Assembly (NCBI GenBank): GCA_041071465.1
Contig: CP163498.1
Coordinates: 2,803,501-2,867,500, forward strand
DNA length: 64,000 bases
Direction: 5' to 3'
DNA from: Pseudomonas putida
GTDB taxonomy: Bacteria; Pseudomonadota; Gammaproteobacteria; Pseudomonadales; Pseudomonadaceae
The notes beneath the pieces were generated by a model. It had not been told where the DNA came from. It was given only the letters and a program-made list of their open reading frames with translations, and did no database searches. Each line of letters starts with the position of its first letter. The stretch's first letter is position 1. This document shows, piece after piece, positions 41,364 to 51,960 of this stretch. The position numbers and the translations under genes are program-made.

Positions 41364-42113
41364 TTAGCGAGGGCGGCAGACCCAGTGCAGGTAACGGCCA
41401 AGGCCAGCGAAACCGGGGTGGCGGCGGTAGGCCAGCTCCATTTCCAGCAGGTCGAGCAGCTCGGCCTTACCCTGGAACTCCTTGGGCATGTAGTCGTGGA
41501 ACACCCGCACGCCGCTTTCGCTTTCAACCTGCCACATAGGTTCAAGTTGCGCCTTGAGTTCGCGTGGATCAAGCGGTTTCTGTGGGGTCAGGCTCTGCTT
41601 TTCACCTTCCAGACGGTTGCTGCGCAACTTGCGGAAATGGCCCTTGAGCAGGTTGCGATAGACCAGTGCATCGCGGTTGTAGAAGGCCAGCGATAACCAG
41701 CCGTCGGGGGCGGTGAGCTGGTGCAGCACAGGCAGGATGCTCTCGGGTTCGGCCAGCCATTCGAGCACGGCGTGGCAGAGCACCAGGTCGTAGGGCTCGG
41801 TCAGTTGGCCAAGCAGTTCTTGCCAGGGCGCATGAATGAAGGTGGCCGGTTGGCCCGCTTCGGCAAAGCGCGCACGGGCGCCGTCGAGCATGGGGGCTGC
41901 GGGCTCGGCCAAGGTCAGCTGATGGCCGCGCTCGGCCAGCCACAAGGCCATGTGGCCCAACCCGGCGCCAATGTCGAGGATACGTAGCGGGCGGTCGGGC
42001 AGCGCCTCGGCAAGGTCAGCCTGCAGCACGGCCAGGCGGATCGCACCTTTGGCGCCGCCGTAGATCTTCTCGGCAAAGCGCGTGGCCAGCTCATCGAAGT
42101 GACGGTCGTTCAT
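41364..42113 (-). CDS. cmoM: tRNA 5-carboxymethoxyuridine methyltransferase
   Basis: A 249-residue SAM-dependent methyltransferase. Motif I is [21 protein letters not shown]; further stretches are FHAVLEW-like [31 protein letters not shown], and [13 protein letters not shown], which match CmoM/SmtA. It would methylate cmo5U34 to mcmo5U in tRNA anticodons. It overlaps the small MazG-like gene by four bases (ATGA), so the two are co-translated. Confidence 0.88.
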   Translation of the reverse strand: MNDRHFDELATRFAEKIYGGAKGAIRLAVLQADLAEALPDRPLRILDIGAGLGHMALWLAERGHQLTLAEPAAPMLDGARARFAEAGQPATFIHAPWQELLGQLTEPYDLVLCHAVLEWLAEPESILPVLHQLTAPDGWLSLAFYNRDALVYRNLLKGHFRKLRSNRLEGEKQSLTPQKPLDPRELKAQLEPMWQVESESGVRVFHDYMPKEFQGKAELLDLLEMELAYRRHPGFAGLGRYLHWVCRPR

Positions 42114-42415
42114 AGGGCGAAGCGCCTCTCGCTATCGGCCAGCTTGGCCCGCACCACTTGATCCATGTCCAGGCCCAGTTCGCTGCAGAGCAGCAACAGG
42201 TAGAGCACCACATCGCCGACTTCCTGGCCGGCGTGGGCCAGTTTGTCGGCAGGCAACTGGCGCGATTCGTCCTCGCTCAGCCACTGGAAAATTTCCACCA
42301 GTTCGGCCATTTCGACGCTGGCGGCCATGGCCAGGTTCTTTGGGCTGTGGAAGCCGCGCCAGTCGTTGTTGTCGCGGATCTGATGCAGGCGTTGGGTGAG
42401 TTCTTGCAGGTTCAT
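42110..42415 (-). CDS. MazG-like nucleotide pyrophosphohydrolase
   Basis: A 101-residue all-alpha NTP pyrophosphohydrolase of the RS21-C6/dCTPase group. The metal-binding motif is split as EMAELVEIFQW and EVGDVVLYLLLLCSELGL, the ExxE...ExxD pattern. It probably hydrolyses non-canonical or excess dNTPs. The start ATG at 42415 is followed by MNLQELTQRLHQIRDNND; the longer frame is spurious. Confidence 0.85.
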   Translation of the reverse strand: MNLQELTQRLHQIRDNNDWRGFHSPKNLAMAASVEMAELVEIFQWLSEDESRQLPADKLAHAGQEVGDVVLYLLLLCSELGLDMDQVVRAKLADSERRFAL

Positions 42416-42473
42416 CGGGGGTCTCCTAATGCTGCATAGCTTCTGCCCAGGCCCGATGCAAAGCAAGCGGCGC

Positions 42474-43325
42474 CTACAGCAGAGCCCAGCGCCCGACCAT
42501 ATGCAGCACACCTCCATGGCCATCCAGCCGCAACGTCCCCGAAGGGCCCGCCTCACTGGCACTGAGCACCACCTCCGAAGGCAACCTTACCGGCTTGCAA
42601 AAATCCACCTCGAAGGCATAGCCACTGTGCGGCAGGTGCCCGCGTAATGCGGCCAAGGCCATGGCCTTGGTCCACATGCCATGGGCAATGGACGTGGGAA
42701 AGCCGAACAACCGCGCACTGAGTGCACTGAGGTGAATAGGGTTGTAATCCCCGCAAACCTTGGCATAACGCCGGCCGATATCACTGTCGGCGTACCAGCG
42801 GGTGGCCTCGGGCAAAGAACCAGGTTCGGCGTCAGCGGGCTCATCCACTTCGCCTTCCAGCTTCAACCCACGCACCAGCATACGGCTGGTTTCACGCCAC
42901 AGCAGACCGATGCCGTCTTCAGCCTCGGTGACCAGGTCGAAGGTGCCACCTTTGGCATGGGGCTGCAGGTTGTGCGCATACACCGCAAAGCGCAGCCCTT
43001 CGATAGCGCCAAGCGGGCGCAGTACCTCAATGCGGTTGTGCAGGTGCACCAGGCCGAGTAGCGGGAAGGGGAAGTCATTTGCGGTCATCAACTGCAATTG
43101 CAGGGTAAACGCCATGACATGGGGATAAGCCGCCGGCAGGCGGCCATCATCGGGAAAGTGGCACAGCCTTCGATAGGCGTTCAGATTGCCCGGCTGAACC
43201 CGGATGAAACAGCGCAGGCCATCCTCCGGCAACTGCTCGCCGCTGATTGTGCGCTTGCTGGCTGCACGCAGATAAAGGCGGGCGCGGGCCGTTGGGCTGT
43301 GCAGGTCGTGCCACTGTCGGCTCAT
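42474..43325 (-). CDS. MaoC-type hot-dog dehydratase
   Basis: A 283-residue enoyl-acyl hydratase or dehydratase of the MaoC family. An N-terminal non-catalytic hot-dog half is followed by the catalytic half with YNPIHLSALSARLFGFPTSI and AHGMWTK, the expected Asn-His active site. The start ATG 43325 (MSRQWHDLHSPTARAR) lies two bases after the fabG stop, so it is cotranscribed. With the FabG and thiolase genes it completes three of the four beta-oxidation-like steps. Confidence 0.86.
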   Translation of the reverse strand: MSRQWHDLHSPTARARLYLRAASKRTISGEQLPEDGLRCFIRVQPGNLNAYRRLCHFPDDGRLPAAYPHVMAFTLQLQLMTANDFPFPLLGLVHLHNRIEVLRPLGAIEGLRFAVYAHNLQPHAKGGTFDLVTEAEDGIGLLWRETSRMLVRGLKLEGEVDEPADAEPGSLPEATRWYADSDIGRRYAKVCGDYNPIHLSALSARLFGFPTSIAHGMWTKAMALAALRGHLPHSGYAFEVDFCKPVRLPSEVVLSASEAGPSGTLRLDGHGGVLHMVGRWALL

Positions 43326-43327
43326 GC

Positions 43328-44677
43328 TCAAGCCCCCATCAATGCCTGGCCGCAAACGCGCAGCACCTGGCCGTTGACAGCCCCTGAGCCCGGCTGGCTG
43401 AGCCAGGCAATGGCTTCGGCGACATCTTGCGGGCGCCCGCCCTGGCCCAGTGAACTCAAGCGTCGCCCGGCCTCGCGCAGGCCCATGGGCATGGCTGCAG
43501 TCATATGGGTTTCGATAAAGCCGGGGGCCACTGCGTTGATGCTGCCACCGCGCTCGGCGAGCCGTGACGCCCAGGCCTGGGCCAGGCCAATCAGCCCTGT
43601 CTTGCTGGCGGCATAGTTGGCCTGCCCACGGTTCCCGGCAATACCGCTGACCGATGCCAGCAGGGTGATGCGTGCGTTTCCCCAGCGCGCCGTTGTCATA
43701 CAGCGCCTGGGTCAGCAACTGCGGGGCCTTGAGGTTGACGGCCAGCACTGCGTCCCAGTATTCCGGCGTCATGTTGGCCAGCGTCTTGTCGCGGGTGATA
43801 CCTGCGTTGTGCACTACGATGTCGATGCCGTCGGGCAGGGCCGCAAGCAGTTGCGCTGCCGCGTCGCTGGCGCAGATATCCAGTGGCAGTGCCTTGCCGC
43901 CTAGGCGTGCCGCGAGGGCGTCGAGGTCTTGGCTGGCTTGGGGCACATCGAGCAGTAGCACCTCGGCGCCATCGCGGGCCAGGGTTTCAGCTATGGCAGC
44001 GCCGATACCGCGTGCGGCGCCGGTGATCAGAGCGCGGCGGCCCCCCAATGGGCGGGTCCAGTCCTCGACCTGACTGGCACAAGCCCCCATGCGCAATACC
44101 TGGCCCGAGATGAAGGCACTCTTGGGCGAGAGAAGAAGCGCAGGGCGCCTTCCAGCTGGTTCTCGGCATCGGGGGCGACATACAACAATTGGGCGGTCGC
44201 GCCGTTGCGCAGCTCCTTGGCCAGCGAGCGGCTGAAGCCTTCGAGGGCGCGTTGAGCAACGCTGGCCAACGGGTTGTCGAGGCCTTCTGGTGCACGGCCA
44301 AGCACCAGTACATGGGCACACGGTGCCAGGCTGCGCAACAGCGGCTGGAAAAATTCGCGCAACTGCTTCAGTGCATCGCTGTCGGACAAATGACTGGCAT
44401 CGAACACCACAGCCTTGATTTTCGGCCCCAGGCCGGCCACCCAGGCTTCAGCCTGCAGGTTGTCGGCATTGAAGCTGTAGACCTCGTCGGTCAGGCACGG
44501 GGCGATGGCTTCGACCTGGCTCGCCAGAGGTCCGCCACCCAATACCAGGGCGCCTTCCACCGGGCGCAGGCGGCCAGCTTGCCAGCGCTCCAGCGGCGCC
44601 GGGCGTGGCAGGCCAAGGGCATCCACGAGGCGACGGCCGAGATTGGAGTTGGCAAAACCGAGGTAGCGATCGCTCAT
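43328..44677 (-). pseudogene. high-molecular-weight 3-oxoacyl-ACP/CoA reductase (FabG4-like), two indels
   Basis: A protein of about 449 residues when repaired. N-terminal half: flavodoxin-like/degenerate Rossmann with PLASQVEAIAPCLTDEV. C-terminal half: SDR with [41 protein letters not shown] (Ser-Tyr-Lys) and [12 protein letters not shown]. The frame breaks near 44132 (one base lost after ALRFF) and near 43685 (one base gained in the GGGGAAAC run), which together restore the full frame. Function: NAD(P)H reduction of 3-oxoacyl chains, downstream of the thiolase. Start ATG 44677 with GGAGACC. Confidence 0.87.
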
Positions 44678-44794
44678 GGGTGGTCTCCTGAAAGGCAAGC
44701 TTGAAAGTGTGGACCAACTTTGTGGCAGGGTCGTTCGAATACGGTAAAAACACCTAGGCTGTACGGATCAAATTGTTTCAGGAGGAGCTAGCGC

Positions 44795-46072
44795 ATGCGT
44801 TCATCTCGCCGGGTCGCAATCCTGGGCGGCAACCGAATCCCCTTCGCCCGCGCCAATGGCGCCTACGCCACGGCCAGCAACCAGGCGATGCTCACCGTCG
44901 CGCTCGAAGGGTTGGTCGAGCGCTATCGCCTGCATGGGCAGCGCCTGGGTGAGGTGGTGGCTGGCGCAGTGCTGAAGCACTCACGCGACATGAACCTGAC
45001 CCGCGAATGTGTGCTGGGGTCGCGCCTGTCCCCGCAGACACCAGCCTATGACATCCAGCAAGCCTGCGGCACCGGGCTGGAGGCGGCGCTGCTGGTGGCC
45101 AACAAGATTGCCCTGGGGCAGATCGACTGCGGTATTGCCGGCGGTGTGGATACCACCTCCGATGCACCGATTGCCGTCAACGAAGGCCTGCGCCATATCC
45201 TGCTGCAGGCCAACCGTGGCAAGAGCCTGGGCGAGCGGCTCAAGCCCTTCTTGAAACTGCGGCCTCATCACCTGAAGCCCGAGTTACCGCGCAATGGCGA
45301 ACCGCGCACGGGGTTGTCGATGGGCGAGCATTGCGAGCGCATGGCCCAAGCCTGGCGCATTGGTCGCGCCGAGCAGGACGAGCTGGCGCTGCTCAGTCAT
45401 CAGAAGCTGGCTGCGGCCTATGCCGAGGGTTGGCAGGACGACCTGCTAACGCCGTTTCTCTCGCTGACTCGGGACAACAACCTGCGCCCGGACCTTGGCC
45501 TTGAGCAGTTGGCCAGGCTTAAACCTGCCTTTGACCGCAGTGGGCAAGGCACCCTGACGGCGGGTAACTCCACGCCGTTGACCGATGGTGCTTCGCTGGT
45601 GCTGTTAGGCAGCGAGGCGTGGGCGCAGCAGCAAGGGTTGCCGGTGCTCGCCTATTTGGTCGATGGGGAAACCGCAGCGGTAGATTTCGTCACGGGCCGC
45701 GAAGGGTTATTGATGGCGCCGGTGTACGCGGTGCCACGCTTGCTGGCGCGCAATGGCCTGGCACTGCAGGACTTCGATTACTACGAAATCCACGAAGCCT
45801 TTGCTGCCCAGGTGCTGTGCACGCTGAAGGCCTGGGAGGATATCGATTTTTGCTGCGAGCGGTTGGGGCTGGAGGCGCCGCTTGGGGCGATCGACCGCAG
45901 CAAGCTCAACGTCAAGGGCAGTTCGCTGGCGGCCGGGCATCCATTTGCGGCGACCGGGGGGCGGATATTGGCCAACCTGGCCAAGCTGCTGGCGACGGCG
46001 GGGAAGGGGCGTGGGCTGATTTCGATCTGTGCGGCAGGTGGGCAGGGGGTGACGGTAATCGTCGAGCGATGA
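44795..46072 (+). CDS. acetyl-CoA C-acyltransferase (thiolase, FadI-like)
   Basis: A 425-residue thiolase. The acyl-accepting Cys is in DIQQACGTGLEAAL (Cys91), with EIHEAF, LAAGHPFAATGGR and the C-terminal CAAGGQGVT containing the second Cys. It catalyses thiolytic cleavage or condensation of 3-oxoacyl-CoA. GGAGGAG sits nine bases before the ATG. It diverges from the reductase-MaoC pair, with a 117-bp gap that should hold both promoters. Confidence 0.92.
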   Translation: MRSSRRVAILGGNRIPFARANGAYATASNQAMLTVALEGLVERYRLHGQRLGEVVAGAVLKHSRDMNLTRECVLGSRLSPQTPAYDIQQACGTGLEAALLVANKIALGQIDCGIAGGVDTTSDAPIAVNEGLRHILLQANRGKSLGERLKPFLKLRPHHLKPELPRNGEPRTGLSMGEHCERMAQAWRIGRAEQDELALLSHQKLAAAYAEGWQDDLLTPFLSLTRDNNLRPDLGLEQLARLKPAFDRSGQGTLTAGNSTPLTDGASLVLLGSEAWAQQQGLPVLAYLVDGETAAVDFVTGREGLLMAPVYAVPRLLARNGLALQDFDYYEIHEAFAAQVLCTLKAWEDIDFCCERLGLEAPLGAIDRSKLNVKGSSLAAGHPFAATGGRILANLAKLLATAGKGRGLISICAAGGQGVTVIVER

Positions 46073-46138
46073 CACAGGTTGAACATCGAGACGATGCCAG
46101 CTGTTAGGCTTGTCTGGTCAGAACTACAAGAAACCGCC

Positions 46139-46918
46139 ATGCCGATTATCGGTCATCCCCGCGCTATTCCGGTGCTGGACCACCTGCCCAGGCCCCTCTA
46201 CGCCCGTGCCGAAAGCCTTGGTGCCGGTTCCTGGACCACCCGCCACCAGCACGACTGGGTGCAGTTTTCCTACGCGATCAGCGGCGTACTCGGTGTGTAC
46301 ACGCGCGACGGCAGCTACTTTGCCCCGCCACAGTGGGGGGTGTGGATCCCTGCCGATGCCGAGCATGAAGTGGTCACTTCGATGCAAGCCGAGATGCGCA
46401 GCCTGTATGTGCGCCGCGATGCCTGCCCATGGGCGCCTGAGCAATGCCGGGTGCTTGAGGTGACACCACTGGCACGCGAACTGATCAAGCAGTTTTGCCT
46501 GTTGCCGGCGGATTACCCGGAGGGTGACAGTGCCGAGGCGCGCTTGGTGGCGGTGCTGCTCGACCAGTTGCGCACGTTGCCGGAAGTTGGTTTTTCACTG
46601 CCCTTGCCACGCCACCCTGGCTTGCTGGCGCTGTGCAATGGCTTGATCGCCGCGCCGGACCAGCCGCAGACCTTGCAGCAATGGGCGCGCGAGCTGGGGT
46701 GTTCGGAGAAGACGCTGATGCGGCTGTTCCAGCGGGAGACCGGGTTGAGCTTTCGCAATTGGCGGCAGCGCATGCGGTTGCTGTCTTCGCTGGCGCTACT
46801 GGAGGCGGGGGAGAATGTGACCGAGGCGGCGCTGGGGTGTGGGTATGACTCCACATCGGCCTATATTGCGGCGTTCAAGCAGTTGTTTGGGGCGACCCCG
46901 GGGGAGCTGAAACTTTAG
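46139..46918 (+). CDS. AraC-family transcriptional regulator
   Basis: A 259-residue regulator with a cupin-like N-terminal sensor (RHQHDWVQFSYAISGVLGVYT, WIPADAEHEV) and a C-terminal double HTH (LQQWARELGCSEKTLMRLFQRETGLSFRNW and ALGCGYDSTSAYIAAFKQLFGATPGEL, positions about 196-258). I start at MPIIGHPRAIPVLDHLPRP; upstream extension to 46079 overlaps the thiolase end and lacks homology. Effector and targets are unknown. Confidence 0.88.
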   Translation: MPIIGHPRAIPVLDHLPRPLYARAESLGAGSWTTRHQHDWVQFSYAISGVLGVYTRDGSYFAPPQWGVWIPADAEHEVVTSMQAEMRSLYVRRDACPWAPEQCRVLEVTPLARELIKQFCLLPADYPEGDSAEARLVAVLLDQLRTLPEVGFSLPLPRHPGLLALCNGLIAAPDQPQTLQQWARELGCSEKTLMRLFQRETGLSFRNWRQRMRLLSSLALLEAGENVTEAALGCGYDSTSAYIAAFKQLFGATPGELKL

Positions 46919-46933
46919 TGCTCGGTTGCCTTT

Positions 46934-46971
46934 GCCGGCCTCTTCGCGGCATTAGCTGCGAAGAGGCCGGC
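46934..46971. terminator. REP-derived bidirectional hairpin
   Basis: GCCGGCCTCTTCGC at 46934 is the exact inverse complement of GCGAAGAGGCCGGC ending at 46971 (14 bp). It separates the convergent AraC and chemoreceptor genes. Confidence 0.75.
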
Positions 46972-46983
46972 ACAGGCAATGCA

Positions 46984-48927
46984 TCAGGTGCGGAACCTGC
47001 GCACCAGCGTGTCCAGTTCATTGGACAGCCCGGCCAGGCTCTCGGAGTCCTGACGCGCCGCCTGGGCCAGTTCGGCCACCAGTTGCGCATCGCCGTGAAT
47101 CTGGCTGATGTGGCGGTTGATGTCCTCGGCCACCTGGTGCTGTTCTTCGGCCGCCGTGGCGATCTGCGTGTTCATGTCGCGGATCACGTCCACCGACTCA
47201 CGGATCTGCCCGAAGCTGTCGCGGGCCAGGCCGATACGGCTCACCGACTGCTGCGAAACTTCCAGGCTGGCATGCATCTGTTCGGCCACTTCGGCAGTGC
47301 GGCTGGCCAGGTTGCCCAGCAAACCGTCGATTTCGGCGGTGGAGTCGGCAGTGCGCTTGGCCAGGGCCCGCACTTCGTCGGCCACCACGGCAAAGCCACG
47401 TCCCTGCTCACCGGCACGAGCTGCTTCGATGGCCGCGTTCAGGGCCAGCAGGTTGGTCTGTTCGGCAATGGAGCGGATGGTGCCGAGGATCGACTGGATG
47501 GCGTTGCTGTCACGCTCCAATTGCTGGATCGACTGCGCCGACTGCTCGATCTCGTGGCTCAGGCGGTCCACGCTGCTTACCGCGGCATCGATCTGTTGCT
47601 GGCCTTCGCGGGCTTGCTGCTGGCCGCTGTCGGCCGACTGCGCCGCCTGGCTGCAAGACCGCGCTACTTCGTTGGCGGTGGCGACCATCTCGTGGAAGGC
47701 AGTGGACACCATGTCCACGGCTTCGCGCTGACGGCCGGCGGCCTCGGCCATGTCGCTGGAGACGCGGGTCGAGCTGCTGGAGGTGCTGAGGATCTTGCTG
47801 GCGGCAGCGCCGATGTGCTGGATCAGGCTGCGAATGGCGCCGAGGAATTGGTTGAACCAGCTGGCCAATTGCGCGGTTTCGTCGCGGCCGCGGATTTCCA
47901 GGTTGCGGGTCAGGTCGCCTTCACCTTGGGCAATGTCTTCCAGGCCATTGGTGACACTGTTGATCGGGCGCACGATCAGTTTGGCGAAGGCCGCACCGAC
48001 CACGGCGAACAGCACGGCCAGCACCACGGCGATGACGCCGATCAGCCAGGTCAGGCGGGTGGTGGTCTGCATCACCTCGCTTTGTTCGATCAGGCCGATG
48101 AAGGTCCAGCCCAGTTGCTCGTCGGGGTAGACGTTGGCCATGTAGCGCACGCCATTGAGCTCGACCTCGACCAGGCCTTTGCCGGCCTTGGCCAGCTCGG
48201 CGTAACCGTCGCCAAAACTCGCCAGTTGCTTGAAGTTGTGGCCTGCATCGCGCGGGTCGACCATCACGTTGCCGTTGCTTTCCACCAGCATCAGGTAGCC
48301 ACTTTCGCCCAGCTTGATCTGCTTGACGATCTCGGTCAGGCCCTTGAGGGAAACATCGATGTTGACCACGCCGCCGGGGTTGCCCAGCTGGTTGGCCACG
48401 GCGCGCACGGTGCTGACCAGCACCGCGTCGTCGGCGGCCCAGTAGTAAGCGCCGGTGCGCACGGTCTTGCCTGGGTTGGCCATGGCCAGTTGGTACCAGG
48501 GGCGGGTGCGTGGGTCGTAGTTGACGAACTTCTGCCCGGCCGGCCAGCCCGTGTAGCCGCCGTCATTCACGCCGTAGGACAGGTAGGCATAAGCGGGGTG
48601 CGAGTTGGCCAGGCGGGTCATGAACTCGAGGAGCTTGCTGGCCTGTTCGCCCAGTTCGTAGGACGGGGTGGCGCTCATGTACTTGTTCAGCTCGCTGCCC
48701 GTGGCAGCGACCATTGGCTGGGAAGCCAGGTACTCGACGTTCTGGTTGATGCCCTGGAAGAAGATGTTCATCGCGTTGCTGACCTGGCGGATTTCCCGGC
48801 TGCTACCGTCGAGGAATCCATCGCGGGCTTCGCCACGCAGGTTGAGGACCACCAGAGTGGCCACTAGGACGATGGGCAAGCCGGCGATGACCGCGAATGC
48901 CCAGGTCAGTTTCTGTTTGATGCTCAT
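46984..48927 (-). CDS. methyl-accepting chemotaxis protein with dCache sensor
   Basis: A 647-residue transducer: N-terminal transmembrane helix ([21 protein letters not shown]), a periplasmic double-Cache region of about 240 residues, a second helix ([20 protein letters not shown]), HAMP and a signalling domain with [19 protein letters not shown]. The Cache pocket has YDPRTRPWY, part of the amino-acid-receptor signature, but the following segment is GAYYWAADD where amino-acid receptors have PYxD. The ligand could therefore be something else. Confidence 0.92.
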   Translation of the reverse strand: MSIKQKLTWAFAVIAGLPIVLVATLVVLNLRGEARDGFLDGSSREIRQVSNAMNIFFQGINQNVEYLASQPMVAATGSELNKYMSATPSYELGEQASKLLEFMTRLANSHPAYAYLSYGVNDGGYTGWPAGQKFVNYDPRTRPWYQLAMANPGKTVRTGAYYWAADDAVLVSTVRAVANQLGNPGGVVNIDVSLKGLTEIVKQIKLGESGYLMLVESNGNVMVDPRDAGHNFKQLASFGDGYAELAKAGKGLVEVELNGVRYMANVYPDEQLGWTFIGLIEQSEVMQTTTRLTWLIGVIAVVLAVLFAVVGAAFAKLIVRPINSVTNGLEDIAQGEGDLTRNLEIRGRDETAQLASWFNQFLGAIRSLIQHIGAAASKILSTSSSSTRVSSDMAEAAGRQREAVDMVSTAFHEMVATANEVARSCSQAAQSADSGQQQAREGQQQIDAAVSSVDRLSHEIEQSAQSIQQLERDSNAIQSILGTIRSIAEQTNLLALNAAIEAARAGEQGRGFAVVADEVRALAKRTADSTAEIDGLLGNLASRTAEVAEQMHASLEVSQQSVSRIGLARDSFGQIRESVDVIRDMNTQIATAAEEQHQVAEDINRHISQIHGDAQLVAELAQAARQDSESLAGLSNELDTLVRRFRT

Positions 48928-49095
48928 CGACGCTCCCGGAATTTTTTATTGTCGACCCACGAGGCAGGTAGCCAGTGCATCGGCAGCATCCGGGTTTTAT
49001 GAAGCCAGAACCCCTGTATTTATTGGACAAAGTCGTGTTTGGTGACTATTCGGTCGCGTTTGGACGCTTTTGGCATACCAAACGCTTTTGATCGC

Positions 49096-49506
49096 TCAGT
49101 GACAGCAGTTGCCGGTAGCGCCATTGGCCAGGTCCTTGAGGATCGGGCAGTCCGGGCGGTCATCCCCTTGGCAGTGCGACACCAGCTCGCCAAGGGTATC
49201 GCGCAGGCTCACCAGCTCCTCGATGCGCCGGTTCAGTTCATCGATGTGCTGTATCGCCAGTGCCTTCACGTCGGCACTGGCACGCTGGCGGTCTTGCCAC
49301 AGGGTCAGCAGCTTGCCGACCTCCTCAAGGGAAAAGCCCAGGTCGCGGGAGCGCTTGATGAAGGCCAGGCTGTGCAGGTCTTGCGCCTGGTACAAGCGGT
49401 AGCCGCTATCGCTGCGTGTGGCTGGTTTGAGCAGGCCGATGGACTCGTAGTAACGGATCATCTTGGTGCTGAGCCCGCTGCGGCGGGCGGCCTGGCCGAT
49501 GTTCAT
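49096..49506 (-). CDS. cueR: copper efflux regulator CueR (MerR family)
   Basis: A 136-residue MerR-type activator sensing Cu(I). The N-terminal HTH reads [20 protein letters not shown]; the metal site is [10 protein letters not shown] (Cys112 and Cys120, the known E. coli CueR ligand positions) and the tail GNCCH adds two more Cys. It is cotranscribed with copA (four-base ATGA overlap). It should act at the two promoters near 51.9 and 52.4 kb. Confidence 0.95.
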   Translation of the reverse strand: MNIGQAARRSGLSTKMIRYYESIGLLKPATRSDSGYRLYQAQDLHSLAFIKRSRDLGFSLEEVGKLLTLWQDRQRASADVKALAIQHIDELNRRIEELVSLRDTLGELVSHCQGDDRPDCPILKDLANGATGNCCH

Positions 49507-51904
49507 GGCGCCTCCTGGGTGCTGCTACTGGTGGGTTTCCACGCCTTGAGCCACAGCGCGTTACTGACCACGCTGACGCTGGACAGGGCCATGGCGGCAC
49601 CGGCCAGTACCGGGTTGAGGTAACCCAGCGCGGCCAGCGGGATGCCGATCAAGTTGTAGATGAAAGCCCAGAACAGGTTCTGGCGGATCTTCGCGTAGGT
49701 CTTGCGGCTGATTTCCAGCGCGGCGGGCACCAGGCGCGGGTCGCCACGCATCAGGGTGATGCCGGCGGCCTGCATGGCCACGTCGGTGCCGCCACCCATG
49801 GCGATGCCGATGTCGGCAGCGGCCAGCGCGGGTGCATCGTTGATGCCATCGCCGACCATGGCAACCACACCGTCGCGCTTGAGTGCCGTCACCGTCGCGG
49901 CCTTATCGGCCGGCAGCACTTCGGCATGCACATCGTCGATGCCCAGGGCATCGGCCACCACCTTGGCGCTGCCACGGTTGTCACCGGTCAGCAGGTGGCT
50001 GCTGATGTGCTGTGCATGCAGGGTGTCGATGGCTTGCGCGGCGCCGGGCTTGAGGCTGTCACCAAAGGCGAACAGGCCCAGCACGCGCGGTTGCCTGCCG
50101 CGTTCGATCAGCCATGACAGGGTGCGCCCTTCGGCTTCCCAGGCCTGGGCCTTGGAGGCCAGCTCACCAGGCTGCAGAGCGCTCTCGTCTAGCAGGCGGC
50201 GGTTGCCCAGCGCCAGCTCACGGCCCTCGACACGCCCGGCAATGCCGCGCCCGGTCAGCGATTGGCTGTCGGCAACCTCGGGCACGTCCAGCCCCTGTTC
50301 GGCGCACGCCTGCAGTACCGCCTTGGCCAGCGGGTGTTCACTGCCGCGCTGCAGGGCGCCGGCCAGGCGGTGCAGCTCGGCACTGCTGCCGTCCTGTGCC
50401 TGACTGTGAACCACCCGCGGGCTGCCGGAGGTAAGGGTGCCGGTCTTGTCGAAGACCACGCGGTTGACCGCATGGGCCCGCTCCAGGGCTTCGGCATCCT
50501 TGATCAAGATGCCATGGCGGGCGGCGACCCCGGTGCCGGCCATGATCGCTGCGGGCGTGGCCAGGCCGAGGGCGCGGGGCAGGCGATGACCAGCACGGCA
50601 ACGGCGTTGATCAGCGCGGTTTCCAGTGGTGCACCGGCCAGCCACCAGCCGATCAGGGTGATCAGCGCCAGCACCAGTACAGCCGGGACGAATACCTGGC
50701 TGACCCGGTCGACCAGCTTCTGGATTGGCGCTTTGGCGGCCTGGGCGTCTTCCACCAGGCGGATGATGCGTGCCAGCACGGTCTCGGTGCCCAGTGCCTG
50801 GGTACGGACCAGCAACCGGCCTTCGCCGTTGATAGCGCCACCGGTGACGCTGTCGCCGGGTTGCTTGGGCACTGGCAGGCTCTCGCCGCTGATCAGGGCC
50901 TCATCGGCGTGGCTGCTGCCATCTTCGACCACGCCATCGACCGGGAAACGCTCGCCGGGCTTTACCAGGACCAGGTCGCCCAGGCGCAACTGGGCGATTG
51001 CCACGTCCTCCTCCTGGCCATCGACCACGCGCACGGCGCGTTCCGGGCGCAAGGCTTCGAGGGCGCGGATGGCGCTGGCGGTTTGGCGCTTGGCGCGGCT
51101 TTCCAGGTACTTGCCCAGCAATACCAGGGCAATCACCACGGCGGAGGCTTCGAAGTACAGGTGCGGGGCCATGCCGGCGGGGGCCTGCGCCCATTGGTAC
51201 AGGCTAAGGCCATAGCCGGCACTGGTACCCAGGGCCACCAGCAGGTCCATGTTGCCGGCACCGGCGCGCACGGCCTTCCAGGCGGCTACGTAGAAGCGTG
51301 CCCCAAGAATGAATTGCACCGGCGTGGCCAGCAGGAATTGCGCCCAGGCAGGCAGCATCCAGTGCAGGCCGAACGGTTGTACCAGCATTGGCAATACCAG
51401 CGGCAGGGCCAACAGCAAGGCTGCGCCGACCGCCAGGCGCTCGTTGCGCAGGCGGTGCTGGGCAGCGCTTTGCTCGTCCCTGGCAGATTGCGGCAGGCTG
51501 GCGCTGTAGCCGGCCTTTTGTACGGCGTCGATCAGCAGGTTGTCATCGAGGGCTGTGAGCACTTCGAGGTGCGCGCGTTCGCTGGCCAGGTTCACGCTGA
51601 CCTGCTCGACGCCGGGCAATTTGCCGAGGGCGCGCTCTACACGGCCGACACAGCTGGCGCAGGTCATGCCGCCGATCTGCAGTTCGAGGGTGCGGGTGGG
51701 CACGCCGTAACCGGCTTCGCGCACGGCGTCGACCAACGCCGGCAGGCTGTCGGCCGGGGCCAGAACCCGGGCTTTTTCAGTGGTGAGGTTTACGCTGACC
51801 TGTTCAGCGCCTGTGACCTTGCGCAGGGCGCGTTCGACCCGGCCAGCACAGCTGGCACAGGTCATGCCGGTGATCGGCAGGTCGTAAGTGGTGGATGCGG
51901 GCAT
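49503..51904 (-). pseudogene. copA: Cu(I)-exporting P1B-type ATPase, one-base deletion at the CPC motif
   Basis: ATG 51904 (strong AAGGAGGAG before it) opens MPASTTYDLPITGMTCASCAG. Two heavy-metal domains (GMTCASC twice), eight membrane helices, actuator ISGESLPV, phosphorylation site [16 protein letters not shown] and [16 protein letters not shown] are all present. The frame breaks at the membrane metal site: [10 protein letters not shown] where VIACPCALGL is expected; the C-terminal part is open from 50645 to 49503. One restored base near 50577 recovers CPC and 800 residues. If the deletion is real it would abolish copper transport. Confidence 0.93.
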
Positions 51905-51929
51905 GGCTCTCCTCCTTGGACTGGCCTCC

Positions 51930-51960
51930 AGCATCAACCTTGCCACGCGGGCAAGGTCAA
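51930..51960 (-). promoter_or_regulatory. CueR-type promoter of copA-cueR
   Basis: On the minus strand TTGACC (-35) and GATGCT (-10) are 19 bp apart, the long spacing of MerR-family promoters. The spacer holds the palindrome ACCTTGCC-N5-GGCAAGGT (51937-51957). The -35 overlaps the stop codon of the upstream gene. Confidence 0.88.

Noticed and set aside
44700..44794. PsrA-like site CAAATTGTTTC before the thiolase
   Set aside because: The spacing and one half-site do not match the GAAAC-N-GTTTC pattern well enough to claim a fatty-acid operator.
46918..48867. 649-residue plus-strand ORF antisense to the chemoreceptor
   Set aside because: High-GC antisense shadow of the MCP; no domain motifs and no ribosome site.
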